Source: Thozetella sp. PMI_491
Taxonomy: Eukaryota > Ascomycota > Sordariomycetes > Chaetosphaeriales > Chaetosphaeriaceae
Direction of reading: 5' to 3'
Assembly (NCBI GenBank): GCA_021432635.1
Contig: MU270037.1
Location: 877,191 to 941,190 of the forward strand
DNA length: 64,000 nucleotides
Position 1 is the stretch's first letter; each line of letters opens with the position of its first letter. Position numbers and translations under genes: made by a program. The notes under the pieces are model-generated. The model was not told the origin of the DNA. It saw only the letters and a program-made list of their open reading frames with translations, and did not search any database. Positions 22,790 to 32,628 of the stretch are shown in pieces.

Positions 22790-25664
22790 ATGAGCGGGCG
22801 GCTCCTTGCAGCCGGAGCCTTCGCCCCGGCGACGCGACGCGCTTCCGTCCAGGCCGTCCGTCAATATCATCGCCTCCCCACCGGAGGCCTTCAGAGAGCC
22901 GATGCAGCGATTCGCGCCACCCGTCAGCGCATTTGGTTTGGTAACTCTTTCCATAATGCTGTCATTGTGCGCAACGCCTCGTTCGCTCGTTTCCTCCCTA
23001 AGCTTGTCATCAAGTTTGCCCGCATCCCCGCCATGTTCGGCGGCCTGATGATCGGGGGCGTCGCCTGGATCCAGTACCAAGCCATCCGTAAGTTTCTCCC
23101 TAGGCCTCAGCCTTCAGGACTCCGGACCTAGACCTTGGCTGACGCATACCCTAGAGGTCAGCAACTCGGCTCAAGAAATGTACGGCAACATGAAGGACAA
23201 CCTCGTGAGCACAGCCGGTACCCTCTGGGGCGGCGCGAAGGACATGGCCCAACAAACGAAGCTCGGCTGGGAGAACACCAAGGAACAAGTTGAAGTACCT
23301 GACTGGCTGGCGAAGATTCTCCGCCTCCACGAGGAGGTCGGAACCGGAGGCGGTGAGTCTGAAGGACAGGGAGGGCCCGAACCTCCTAAGCAGGGCAAGG
23401 TCGCCGCCGCCGGCGGTGCCGCAACTGCAGCCGCGTATGGATACGACAAGTCAGAGGAAGATGACGACCGAAGCGCTGAGGAGGCGGCCAAGGATGACCA
23501 GATGATGGTCTTGACCAAGAAGATGATCGAGATCAGGAACATCCTCCAGCAAGTGGACCAGTCTAACTCCTTCACCCTCCCGTCCATCGTCGTCATCGGG
23601 TCTCAGTCCTCTGGAAAGAGCTCCGTCCTGGAGGCCATCGTCGGGCACGAGTTCCTGCCCAAAGGCTCCAATATGGTGACTCGGAGACCGATCGAGCTCA
23701 CCCTGGTGAACACCCCCGAGTCCAAGACCGAGTATGGCGAGTTTCCCGATCTAGGTCTGCGGAGGATTACCGACTTCACGTCAATACAGAGGACGCTTAC
23801 AGAGCTCAATCTGGCGGTGCCCGACTCCGAATGCGTGTCTGACGACCCAATCCGCCTGACTGTATACTCGCCTTATGTCCCCGACCTCTCTTTAATCGAC
23901 CTACCCGGGTACATCCAAGTTGTTGGCCAGAACCAACCTCTCCAGCTCAAGCAGAAGATCGCCGAGCTGTGCGACAAATATATCCAGGCCCCCAACGTCA
24001 TACTAGCCATCTCGGCCGCTGATGTCGACCTTGCAAATTCCACTGCGCTGCAGGCCAGCCGGCGCGTCGACCCGAGAGGAGAGCGGACTATCGGCGTCAT
24101 CACCAAGATGGATCTCGTCGACGCGCCTCGAGGATCTTCGATCCTGCTAGACAAGCAGTACCCCCTTCGTCTGGGCTATGTCGGCGTCGTCTCCAAGGTG
24201 CCAGCGTCCGGTCTGTTCAAGCGGGACACAGGTAACATCATGGCTACCATTAGCCGGAATGAAAACGCTTTCTTCTCCGCACACCCCCTCGAGTTCGGCC
24301 CCGATGCTGGCGTCAACGTTGGCACTACCACCTTGCGGAAGAAGCTGATGACTGTCCTTGAACAGAGGATGTCGGCTAGCCTTCAGTCCACCAGTGACGC
24401 CATCCAGCAGGAGCTCGAGGAGGCGACGTACGAGTTCAAGGTGCAGTACAACGACCGGCCGCTGTCGGCGGAGTCCTACCTCGCGGAGAGCCTAGATGCC
24501 TTCAAGCACTCGTTCAAACAGTTCGCTGAATCGTTCGGCCGACCCGAGATGAACGAGGTCCTAAAGGAAACCTTGGATCAGCGCGTGCTCGACCAGCTCG
24601 CTGCCAGATACTGGAACAAGCCCATTGCCGATCTGTCGCCGGCCCCCCCTGAGCCCGATCACATCTCGAACCTGCCTAAAGCTACCCCCGACTCTCTGTA
24701 CTGGCACCGGCAGTTAGACGCCTCTGCTTCGGCCCTTACCAAGCTCGGCGTCGGCCGGCTTGCCACCACGGTTGTTGCCTCAGCCATCCAGTCCAACATC
24801 GATGCTCTCATCAGCCAATCTACATTTGCAAACCACCCCTTCGCGCGCCAGGCCATCACCGAAGCAGCCTCCACGATTCTCAATGAGCGATTCTACAGCA
24901 CAAGCGATCAGGTTGAAAACTGCATCAAGCCATTCAAGTTCGAAATCGACATCGAGGAGCGCGAGTGGAACCAGGGACGCGAACATGTCGGTGGCGTCCT
25001 AAAGGCAGAGTTGACCCATTGCGAGTCCGCCCTGAAGAGCCTCGAAGCATCCGTGGGCGGGCGGAGGAAGCTGAGGGAGGTCATGAACTTCATCGACAAA
25101 GTGAGGAGGGGCGATATCGTCGTCGAAGGCGAGGGCAGGAGCGGCGCGGGAGGATTCAGTGCCGCTCTTCTCACCAAGGGTGAGTCCCCCACCCAATTTG
25201 ATATTGAGGCTCCAGAGAGGCTAACGTATCTTGCAGGACGCGAGGCCATCTTCCTTCGGGACCGTGCCGACATCATCAACATGCGACTCTTGGCCGTCAA
25301 GTCTAAGCAGTGCAAGTCGCTCAAGAACAAATACTACTGCCCCGAGGTCTTCCTCGACGCGGTGGCCACCAAGCTCGCCGCCACCTCGGTCTTGTTCCTG
25401 AACGTCGAGCTGCTCTCGGAGTTCTACTACCAGTTCCCCCGGGAGCTCGACGCCAAGCTCGGCCGCCATCTGTCTGACGAGCAGATTGAGAGATTCGCCA
25501 AGGAGGATCCCAAGATCAAGAAGCACCTTGACGTCATCCGACGAAAGGAGCTTCTCGAGCTTGTCCTGGAGAAGATGGAGAGCCTCCGCCAGCTGGAGAA
25601 CCGACCCAAGGATAAGAAAGCCAGCGCTGAGAAGGAGAAGGGGGGGCGGTGGGGTTTATTCTAG
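22790..25664 (+). CDS. MGM1: Mitochondrial inner-membrane dynamin-like GTPase Mgm1/OPA1
   Basis: Large GTPase driving inner-membrane fusion and cristae shape. Exons 22790-23087, 23155-25179 and 25237-25664 give 916 residues. The N-terminus (M-S-G-R-L-L-A-A-G-A, Arg-rich, no acidic residues early) is a mitochondrial presequence. One membrane span lies at about 81-99 (F-G-G-L-M-I-G-G-V-A-W-I-Q-Y). An Ala-rich segment at about 182-194 (V-A-A-A-G-G-A-A-T-A-A-A-Y) is the probable second, rhomboid-cleaved region that yields the short isoform. GTPase motifs: G1 G-S-Q-S-S-G-K-S-S (about 248-256), G2 V-T-R-R-P, G3 D-L-P-G (about 348-351), G4 T-K-M-D (about 416-419). The C-terminal stalk/GED includes A-I-F-L-R-D-R-A-D and A-V-K-S-K-Q-C. 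The last intron is 57 nt, a multiple of three without a stop; it was removed because splicing gives the conserved L-T-K-G-R-E-A-I-F-L. Confidence 0.96.
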
Positions 25665-26397
25665 GCGGCTTGGTGTTGTCGGCCGATGGACCGAGATGTG
25701 TTCCATGACTGTTATGACCTTTCCCCGGCTTGGAGTTCAGGATAGTGCGTTGCGTGAAAGTTAGACGACCGAGGGCTCATGAGCCGCAAGGGAGGCAAAG
25801 ATCTCGGTGGCCGATGCTCTCTCCCTTCCACCTGTTAGACAAGTAGGGCCTGCTATATATCAAACCACTCTATTGATACCCTTAATCAATGTGGACTGCA
25901 ATGCACTGCTGTGAGTAACGCTACTTCTATGCAGCAGGACATAGGGGGCCATGGCAGCTCCGGGCAATGCCCGATCATCTCCGGCGCGCCTCGGAGCTTA
26001 GCCACGGGGAATGAAAGGCCCACAGCCGGCTCAAAGGCCGATAGCAGTTCGCTGGACAGATTGTTGATCCCACAGCTCCGGCCGGGTCCTCATTGCTTCT
26101 TTTTCGACTCCCCCGATGGGCCGTATAGTAATCCCGCACGCGCGACTCAGCTTCCCGAGCCTCCTCCGGCTTTTCTCCGTTCTGCCGTTCACTTGCGGGG
26201 ACCCGTGGAACCGGCAGGGCGGGGTTATGGCCTACCAACAGGATAAAGGTGCTGCATCATCAACACGGCGTCTGAAGGCAAGGAGCTGAGTAAGTATATC
26301 TACCTGAGGAGACCTCATAAGTAGAAGTATAAAGGAGAGCCGTTCTATATTCGCCAAGAACCAACCCAGACAGAGAACCCCCACCACTATCATCAAC
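25665..26397. other. Spacer upstream of the cyanase gene
   Basis: No gene is supported. The distal part includes the MGM1 3' UTR. The proximal part includes a TATA element (listed separately) and GATA/TATC core tetranucleotides at 26242-26245 and 26297-26300, the type of site bound by fungal nitrogen-regulatory GATA factors; such tetranucleotides are frequent by chance. Confidence 0.45.
26328..26333 (+). promoter_or_regulatory. TATA box of the cyanase gene
   Basis: TATAAA lies 65 bases upstream of the ATG at 26398, in the context A-A-G-T-A-T-A-A-A-G-G. Distance and sequence suit a strong, inducible promoter with a short leader. Confidence 0.5.
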
Positions 26398-27019
26398 ATG
26401 GCAGCTGCACCAAGACTCGCTTCCCTCGATGTAAGCCCATTGATGATGCCGTGGCTCGCCAGGGGCGAGAGTAAAGCAAGCTAACGAAACTCCCTAGAGC
26501 TCGATCATTGATCGGCTACCCGCCTACTCTCGGGTTCTCTTTGCCGCGAAGACGGCCAAGGGCCTCACCTTTGAGCAGATCGGCCAGAAGCTCGGGCGCA
26601 ACGAGGTAGCCGTCGCGGCCCTCTTCTACGGGCAGGCCCAGGCGTCGGAGGAAGATACCCAGAAACTGGCAGACATCCTGGGTATCTCGCACGACGGCAT
26701 CGCGCCGCAGCTGATGAGCAACCCGGACCGGGGCAGGGCCGGCCCCATGCCTCCCGTCGAGCCCCTCATCTACCGCCTGTACGAGATTGTGCAGAACTAC
26801 GGGTATGCCTACAAGGCCATCCTGAACGAGAAGTTCGGCGACGGCATCATGAGCGCCATTGCCTTCAGCACCAAGGTGGAGAAGGAGGTGGACGAGACCG
26901 GCACCACCTGGGTGAACATTTCCCTGCGCGGCAAGTGGTACGTTGCGCCTCGGTCCCGAGTCTGTCCTGCAGCCAAGTCCCTTACTAACTCGTGTAGGCT
27001 CCCTTTCTCAAGGTTCTGA
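26398..27019 (+). CDS. Cyanate hydratase (cyanase)
   Basis: Converts cyanate and bicarbonate to ammonia and CO2 (via carbamate), detoxifying cyanate and releasing usable nitrogen. Exons are 26398-26430 (11 codons), 26498-26937 and 26998-27019, giving 164 residues, near the usual 156-160. The N-terminal half is a helix-turn-helix-like bundle ([21 protein letters not shown]). The C-terminal catalytic domain has Y-R-L-Y-E-I-V-Q and [11 protein letters not shown]. The three catalytic residues are predicted to be Arg104, Glu107 and Ser130, with the same spacing as Arg96/Glu99/Ser122 of the E. coli enzyme. The last exon adds only the conserved end L-P-F-S-R-F after G-K-W; without it the protein would run into the intron. 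The enzyme forms a decamer with active sites between subunits. Confidence 0.96.
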
Positions 27020-27266
27020 TCCTTGGGCGCATATGGAGAGCTCCTCGTTTCAAGCGTGGGTTGCTCGAGGGAGCGATGCGGCTGCTGCGACCATCCATGC
27101 CGGCTCACACCCCATGCAGCGCGCCAATTGGGACGGAGCGTCTCCCGGCTTGATAGGTTATAACAACCCCTTTCTGCGGCGATGCATTGGTGTTTGTTCG
27201 CGATCCTTTCCTTGGTTGGATTGTGTGTAGGTGGTGTGCTCGGGAGACAAAAAAGTGACGGGGATA

Positions 27267-27292
27267 AAGGGAACAATACTAAGGGAACAATA
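27267..27292 (+). repeat. Tandem pair of AAGGGAACAATA
   Basis: Two identical 12-base copies at 27267-27278 and 27281-27292, separated by two bases. Each contains AACAAT, which resembles the core site of HMG-box (Sox/mat-type) proteins. It lies about 700 bases upstream of the pheromone ORF and 250 bases after the cyanase stop, so it could belong to either the promoter or the cyanase 3' flank. Regulation is an inference. Confidence 0.4.
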
Positions 27293-27837
27293 TCAACACA
27301 CGCTCACTTTTACGCCACCGCCCACATGTCACATAGGTGCTTCTCAGATTAAGAAAGAAAAAGCCATATGCTCCCAAAGATGCGTTCCTGCCGCCTGGGG
27401 TCAGTAGTCCATGACAGGCACAGAAAGAACAGCCCTTCTAGACTTCTTGGCCACGAGGAAGCCCGTTCCGCGTCTCCTTTGCATGCTGGACCCATCCTGC
27501 GGGCGCCTGGCCGCTTCTTGGGCAAAGGAGTAGAAGAGAATAATAGTAAGAAAACAATATTGCCTCATCCCTCGCAGATGACGGTCACTCCACCATGCCT
27601 TGCTATTTCTTTTGTTCCTTGGCAGTAAGCGTAGGCAAGGGATGGTTCTCGAACGGCCGGAGAGGAGAAGACACCCCGGTTCAAACTGTCCACCTAGTGG
27701 TTGTTATCTGGGTTTGGAAAGGATTGGTGTACACATCCACGACCTCGACCACCTCAGGGAAATAATAGGAGGCGCACTGCATTATCTGCCCAAGGAGCCA
27801 ACAGCGACCGGTGAGAGAGCCTCAGGTAGGACTCACT

Positions 27838-27845
27838 TATAAAAG
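27838..27845 (+). promoter_or_regulatory. TATA box of the pheromone precursor gene
   Basis: TATAAAAG is followed after about 30 bases by a C/T-rich leader with CTCTC and CATC repeats, and by the ATG at 27989. This layout is typical of highly expressed fungal genes. Confidence 0.6.
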
Positions 27846-27988
27846 AATCTCTCCTCGCCTGCCTTTTCAATCCTGAACTCTCTCTTCTCCATCATTCTCG
27901 CAACCATATACACTCTTCATCATCCTCCCTCGACCACAACACCTACCCCCGTGATCAACCATCGCAAACCAAACCCAAAACATACAAA

Positions 27989-28063
27989 ATGCCTTCCCAG
28001 CCGATCACCAAGAAGATCCCCCAGACCACCATGCAGGCCAACGGCTACTGCGTTGTCATGTAA
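27989..28063 (+). CDS. mfa-1: Lipopeptide (a-factor-like) mating pheromone precursor
   Basis: A 24-codon gene with no intron, from ATG at 27989 to TAA. The product starts M-P-S-Q-P-I-T-K-K, has a central Pro-Gln-Thr-Thr-Met, and ends N-G-Y-C-V-V-M. The C-terminal C-V-V-M is a CaaX box: the Cys would be farnesylated, V-V-M removed and the new end carboxyl-methylated. The mature peptide is presumably a short C-terminal fragment exported by an Ste6-type transporter and sensed by the Ste3-type receptor (PRE-1 class) of the opposite mating type. Length, the central P-Q-T-T-M and the N-G-Y-C-V-V-M end match the MFA-1 pheromone precursors of Neurospora and relatives as known to me. A clear TATA box and C/T-rich leader precede it. 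The gene is shorter than normal ORF cut-offs. Confidence 0.9.
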   Translation: MPSQPITKKIPQTTMQANGYCVVM

Positions 28064-29602
28064 ATGACACCAGTACGGCCTCGCGAACAATGGAATCGGC
28101 AAACTCAGTTGACTGCTCGGCAACATATCTTCTTCGATCTGGCGGCAGCGGTAGTCCTCCTTCCTCGAGGCTACATTTGGTCAAAGGCTGCCACCTCGAC
28201 TCCGGCGAGCACGCCTGACATCCATCAAAGTAATCACTTTGACTCTGCGATCCCTTGTCCGCTTATAAGTGCCAACTGGCCGGGCTTGCTGCTGCTTTGT
28301 GGTCAAGCTCAACGCATAACCGACTGTCGCTCACCAAACCGAGATCAACCGGCACATTTTCCTTCCATCACGACATAGTCGTTATGATTTGCATATATCT
28401 CGATCGGAAAATCATAAATAACACCAAAAAAAGTTTCCTACCTTCTGTTGGTAGCTCGTTGTTGCAGCTGTGACGCCTGACAGGCTAGCGAGCCACACAA
28501 CACCGGAAGCATGTCTCCGCCTTCAGCCGCGAGAAAACCTTTCCCACTTAGCTGCCTTAGGGGCAGACCAGACGGGGTCTTCTACTCTCATACAGGTAGC
28601 CCATCACGATCTTCATCATGTTGATTGTGGTGAAGAGAGGTTAGCGCGGCGGCATTTGCTTCTCTCTGGACTTCTCGTGCTGCCTTTAAGGTTGATGTAG
28701 ACTTTTGTAGCTTGCTCACAATACTGGTTGATCTCATGGTATTTCCGCTATGCTATGCTGTTACGTGACATGGTGCTACGTGATGCTATCTAGACAAGAG
28801 GCGTAGGATCCGTTGTAGGCGAACTCTTGTCTCCCCCGCTTAGGATTTGAGTGTGCATTGCCACTCGATTAGGCCATGCAAGCCTGAGCCGCAAGTATGC
28901 ATATTGGTTCAGTGCGGTAGTACAGTCGCGTGTTGGTGGTGTCGTTAGCCGCCTAGGCTGCTCCTTTCGCCACTCGAGTTCCTTGTGCGCTGCATCAATC
29001 CTAATCAGGATGCGATTGGGAGGGGAAAGAATACACGGCCGCACCAATGATCACACCAACAAGATGGGGAAAGAGGCAAATTGCACCCAATATACCAGCC
29101 ATCTTGAGAGATAATACATACAAAATAGTGCCTTTATTGAGAGGCGGGAGGGTGTAGTGGATGTTGGACAGTTGGTAGGAAGCACATCTACCTTCTGGTA
29201 CGATGAGCGTTGCGTCTCCTTTCGAGTATAAACATAACGAAGCAGGGTTAGGGTTTAGCTTGGTCTGTCGTCGTGGTCCTCGTCTCCCTCCACCTGCGGC
29301 CTTGACCGCCTTTTCAGTGGAGAATCCCCTTCAGCACCGCCCGACGGGGGCAAACTTATAGGCTTGTTAGCCTTCTATTGGCGAATACTGCCGGCAAAAC
29401 TTTGGCGGGGAGAAATTTCGAGGTCGCTCGAAAAAAAAAGTTCTGGAGCTCGGCGGGCGTCTACTTCCAGAATTTTGTGCAGCACGAGGAAGGTTCTTCA
29501 CTCGATAGCGGCCCGACTTTTTCGCAATTGAGTAGCGCAGCCCGCAATCCCTCCTGCCAGAGAATACTCCAAAATTCTTCTCCCTAAGAAGCTCTTGCCA
29601 GA
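28064..29602. other. Spacer between pheromone gene and EBP2
   Basis: No gene is supported. The first part is probably a long 3' UTR of the pheromone mRNA, common for this gene class. The section from about 28.4 to 29.1 kb is lower in GC. The telomere-like box near 29250 is listed separately. Confidence 0.45.
29244..29257 (+). promoter_or_regulatory. Telomere-repeat-like box (AGGGTTAGGGTTTA) upstream of EBP2
   Basis: This 14-base stretch contains two TTAGGG-type units about 345 bases upstream of the EBP2 start. Tbf1-type Myb factors that recognise TTAGGG are known activators of ribosomal and ribosome-biogenesis promoters in several fungi, so a regulatory role for EBP2 is a reasonable inference, not shown here. 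Confidence 0.45.
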
Positions 29603-31156
29603 ATGAAGCTCAAGGCTAAGAGCAGATTACAGGCCGCGCTGCTCAATGAGCAGGGCAAAGGGCCTAAGATCCTGAACCAGCTCGAGAAGAAGCGGGCGAA
29701 AGCGAGCCTCAAGACCAAGGGAAAGGACGACGTGGACGAAGTCGACCAGCCTTCTCACGATGCAGACGATTGGGAGGACGAGGAGAGCGACGAGGATTCC
29801 GCTAATGAGCTTCTGGACGTTGCCGCCGCCGAGGGCGAATCCGACGAAGAGGAGGAGGACGACGAAGACGAGGAAGATGTGGACCAATTAAACCTTGCCT
29901 TCGACAGCGCCGAAGAGACGTCAGACTCCGAAGTCGAAATGGAGAAGCCGCTGCCACGAGGCAAAGCGAAACAGAAGGCCGCTAAAGTAGAAGACGACGA
30001 GGACGACGAAGAGGAAGACGAAATCGATCTCGAGGAGATCGAGGACGACCTCGATAGCGAGGAGGAAGCGGATATTATCCCCCGAGTCCGGACCACAATC
30101 AACAACCACACTGCTCTTGATGCTGCAGTAGCTCGCCTGAGCTTCGTCAGCGCCGGCACCCCCTTCGCGGTACACCAATCGCTCCTCTCTAGCAAGAAGA
30201 TGGAGGACGCGGAAGATTTCGACGTACAAGATGACTTGGTAAGGCAGCTGTGCCGTCTGGATCTTATAAGGACCGTCTGCTAACTGTCTGAGTAGAAGCG
30301 AGAGCTGGCATTCCACGCCCAGAGTCTGGAAGCTGCAACCAAGGCCAGGAGTCTGCTCTTGAAGGAGAAGATCCCATTCACACGACCGAATGACTACTTC
30401 GCAGAGAGTAAGTTGGCTTCCGTGCCCCTACCAACACGACTTCTCAAAACAGGACCGAGGGCGCCCTCTCTGTCTCGAGCGGTCGCATAGAACGTCACTC
30501 TGGCTAACGGTTTCGGTTGCAGTGCTGCGGAGCAACGAGATCATGGACAAGGTTAAAGCCAAGCTCATTGAGCAGGCCACCAACAAAAAGGCTGCTACGG
30601 AGGCGCGCAAGCTCCGCGACCTTAAGAAGTTTGGCAAGCAGGTTCAGGTCGCCAAGCAGCAGGAGCGCGCGAAGCAGAAGAAGGAGGCACTAGAGAAGAT
30701 CAACTCTTTGAAGCGAAGTATGTCGCCCTTGAACTGTGTTTCCCCAAGTTCCCCGCTTCTCCCTTTGCCCCCATATAACTACATATACTGACCCTGCTCG
30801 CAGAACGCCAGGAAGGTGGGTCCGCCCACCTGGGCACCAAGGAGGCCGACGACATGTTCGACGTTGCTGTCGAGAACGAGCTCGGGGCATCCGGTCGGAA
30901 GAACCGCGGCGACAAGCGGTCCGCCGGCCGGGGCAGCTTCGGTGGCGACCGGGAGCCAAACGCCAAGCGGCAGAAGAAGGACGCCAAATACGGCTTCGGC
31001 GGCAAGAAGCGGCTCAACAAATCGGGTGACGCCATGTCCTCCAGCGACCTGAGCGGCTTCCGCGCCGGGCGCATGAAGGGCAAAGGGGGGACTGGCGGTG
31101 GCAAGAAGACGCCGCGGCTGGGGAAGAACAAGAGGGCGGCGGCGGCACGGCGATGA
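29603..31156 (+). CDS. EBP2: rRNA-processing protein EBP2
   Basis: Nucleolar factor needed for 27S pre-rRNA processing and 60S subunit assembly, ortholog of yeast Ebp2 and human EBNA1BP2. Exons 29603-30238, 30296-30407, 30523-30717 and 30804-31156 give 431 residues. The N-terminal 170 residues are basic, then extremely acidic (long Asp/Glu runs). The conserved EBP2 core spans exons 2-3: K-R-E-L-A-F-H-A-Q, E-K-I-P-F-T-R-P-N-D-Y-F-A-E-M, then the Lys-rich helix with L-R-D-L-K-K-F-G-K-Q-V-Q. The C-terminus is Gly/Lys/Arg-rich (K-Y-G-F-G-G-K-K-R and a final R-A-A-A-A-R-R), typical of this protein. The exon 2/3 junction rebuilds the Met codon of F-A-E-M-L. Confidence 0.96.
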
Positions 31157-32628
31157 GGGCAGTTTTAGTTGTTAGTCAAGCTCAGGCCTGCCAATCTTTC
31201 TCTCGTCCCCGGAAGGGGGCAAAGGGGAGCATGCTAGGACGTGGCGACAGTGTTCTTGCTGTGGAGCAGTTCTACCGAGCGATGATCCTGTACATATCTG
31301 TCCCGCCAGTCTCAGTTGGGATTCCAGGCCTTCTCAGTGGTCTTGTACCACAGACGCATAGGGACAGAGACCCCTTTAGATCGAGGGTCTTAGGTAAACA
31401 GAGGGACAAAGGGGCTTGTTTGATCCCCACGGTGTCTGCAAACCTTACTACTCTAGCGAGGACAAAGTGATCTTGAATCCCGACCCTCGGATGCAAAGTC
31501 TTTGGCATATCTTCATGCAAGTATCGACATCCAGTGTCTACAGGCACAAGGGGCAAACGGACAAGTAGACATTCGTTAATAATGCATGTTGCGATCCATT
31601 CCTTTCAGGTATTGGTAGAGATACATATAGACCGATCGGCCTTCTCCGTTCGTTTGTAAGCATCCATCGTCCAACTTAAGGACCTCAGAGGCTATCCTCC
31701 CAGTTTACTCCTCACATCCCATATGTGTTGCACATGATATTCAGTTCGTCGTTCCTCCAGGGGCTATGCCCAACGATTAACGGCCATATACCTTCGCTCT
31801 CAAGGATAGGGAGACGAGTCGGACGGTGATCCGTCTCTCCCTCCTCTATGCCAGTTAGCGGCCAGTAAATGCGCCTTTGTCGCGTCGTGTCATGAATCTC
31901 GTCACCTCAAGCTTTTCCCAGATGATAAGGGGGTAGCAAGTCTTGTGGTGCTGTGTGCTTTCCCTCCTTCGTTTGCACATCTCACCACCGAAAGCGGCAG
32001 AACAGAAGAAAAAAACAGGTATGAGTGCGCCGCTATCCATGCCGACCAAGAGAGACTTAGGAAATAAAAAGGGAAAAAAAGCAGGAAGTCAAAGACGCAG
32101 CCGCGAGTTTATCCTTTTGCAACGAAACAATTTATCCCAACGTCGACCATGTGTGCTCCTCGCCAACGAGGTTATCGCCCAGATCTGTAGGTGCGAGGAC
32201 TTCAGGAGCGCAGCCGAGGGCACGCTCAGTCGTCGGATTCGATTGTCATCACCGGATTGCCAGAGTCGGTCCGAGATTGCAAACTGCCCAAGTATATTTG
32301 GGGAGTGGGGGCTCTGAGAGACGGGAACCAGAATAAGTAAACGCCATCACCGTGGGGTCATCGAACGGAGGACGTGGAAAGATAGAGACGTCAAGATGTG
32401 GTAGGTGGTGCAACTGTCGTAATTCAAAACAATCCTTTGGTATCGTGCAACGCCATGCATGCCGAAGGATGGATATGCTGTGCTTCGCAACGCCATCCTG
32501 GATACTAAAAATTGCCAGTAGACATTATATATAACGCCATGCAAGGGGGGGTCGAGTTTCCCGGGAGGGATGGCCGGGGGGTATCATGGAGACCAGCTAC
32601 TTCGTTCCAGAGGAGGGGGCCAGGGGTC
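31157..32628. other. Intergenic region, convergent (EBP2 and samB)
   Basis: No gene is supported. It lies between the 3' ends of EBP2 (+) and samB (-). Short frames at 31272-31556 and 31943-32336 have neither domain nor typical codon use. Confidence 0.5.

Larger units (their letters stand above)
27020..27988. other. Spacer and promoter of the pheromone gene
   Basis: No other gene is supported. The first few hundred bases should be the cyanase 3' UTR. The last 150 bases are the pheromone promoter and leader, with a TATA box at 27838 and then a C/T-rich leader. A 12-base direct repeat containing AACAAT is listed separately. Confidence 0.5.

Noticed and set aside
29755-30195. Poly-Ser minus-strand frame
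   Set aside because: It is the complement of the acidic Asp/Glu region of EBP2, not a gene.
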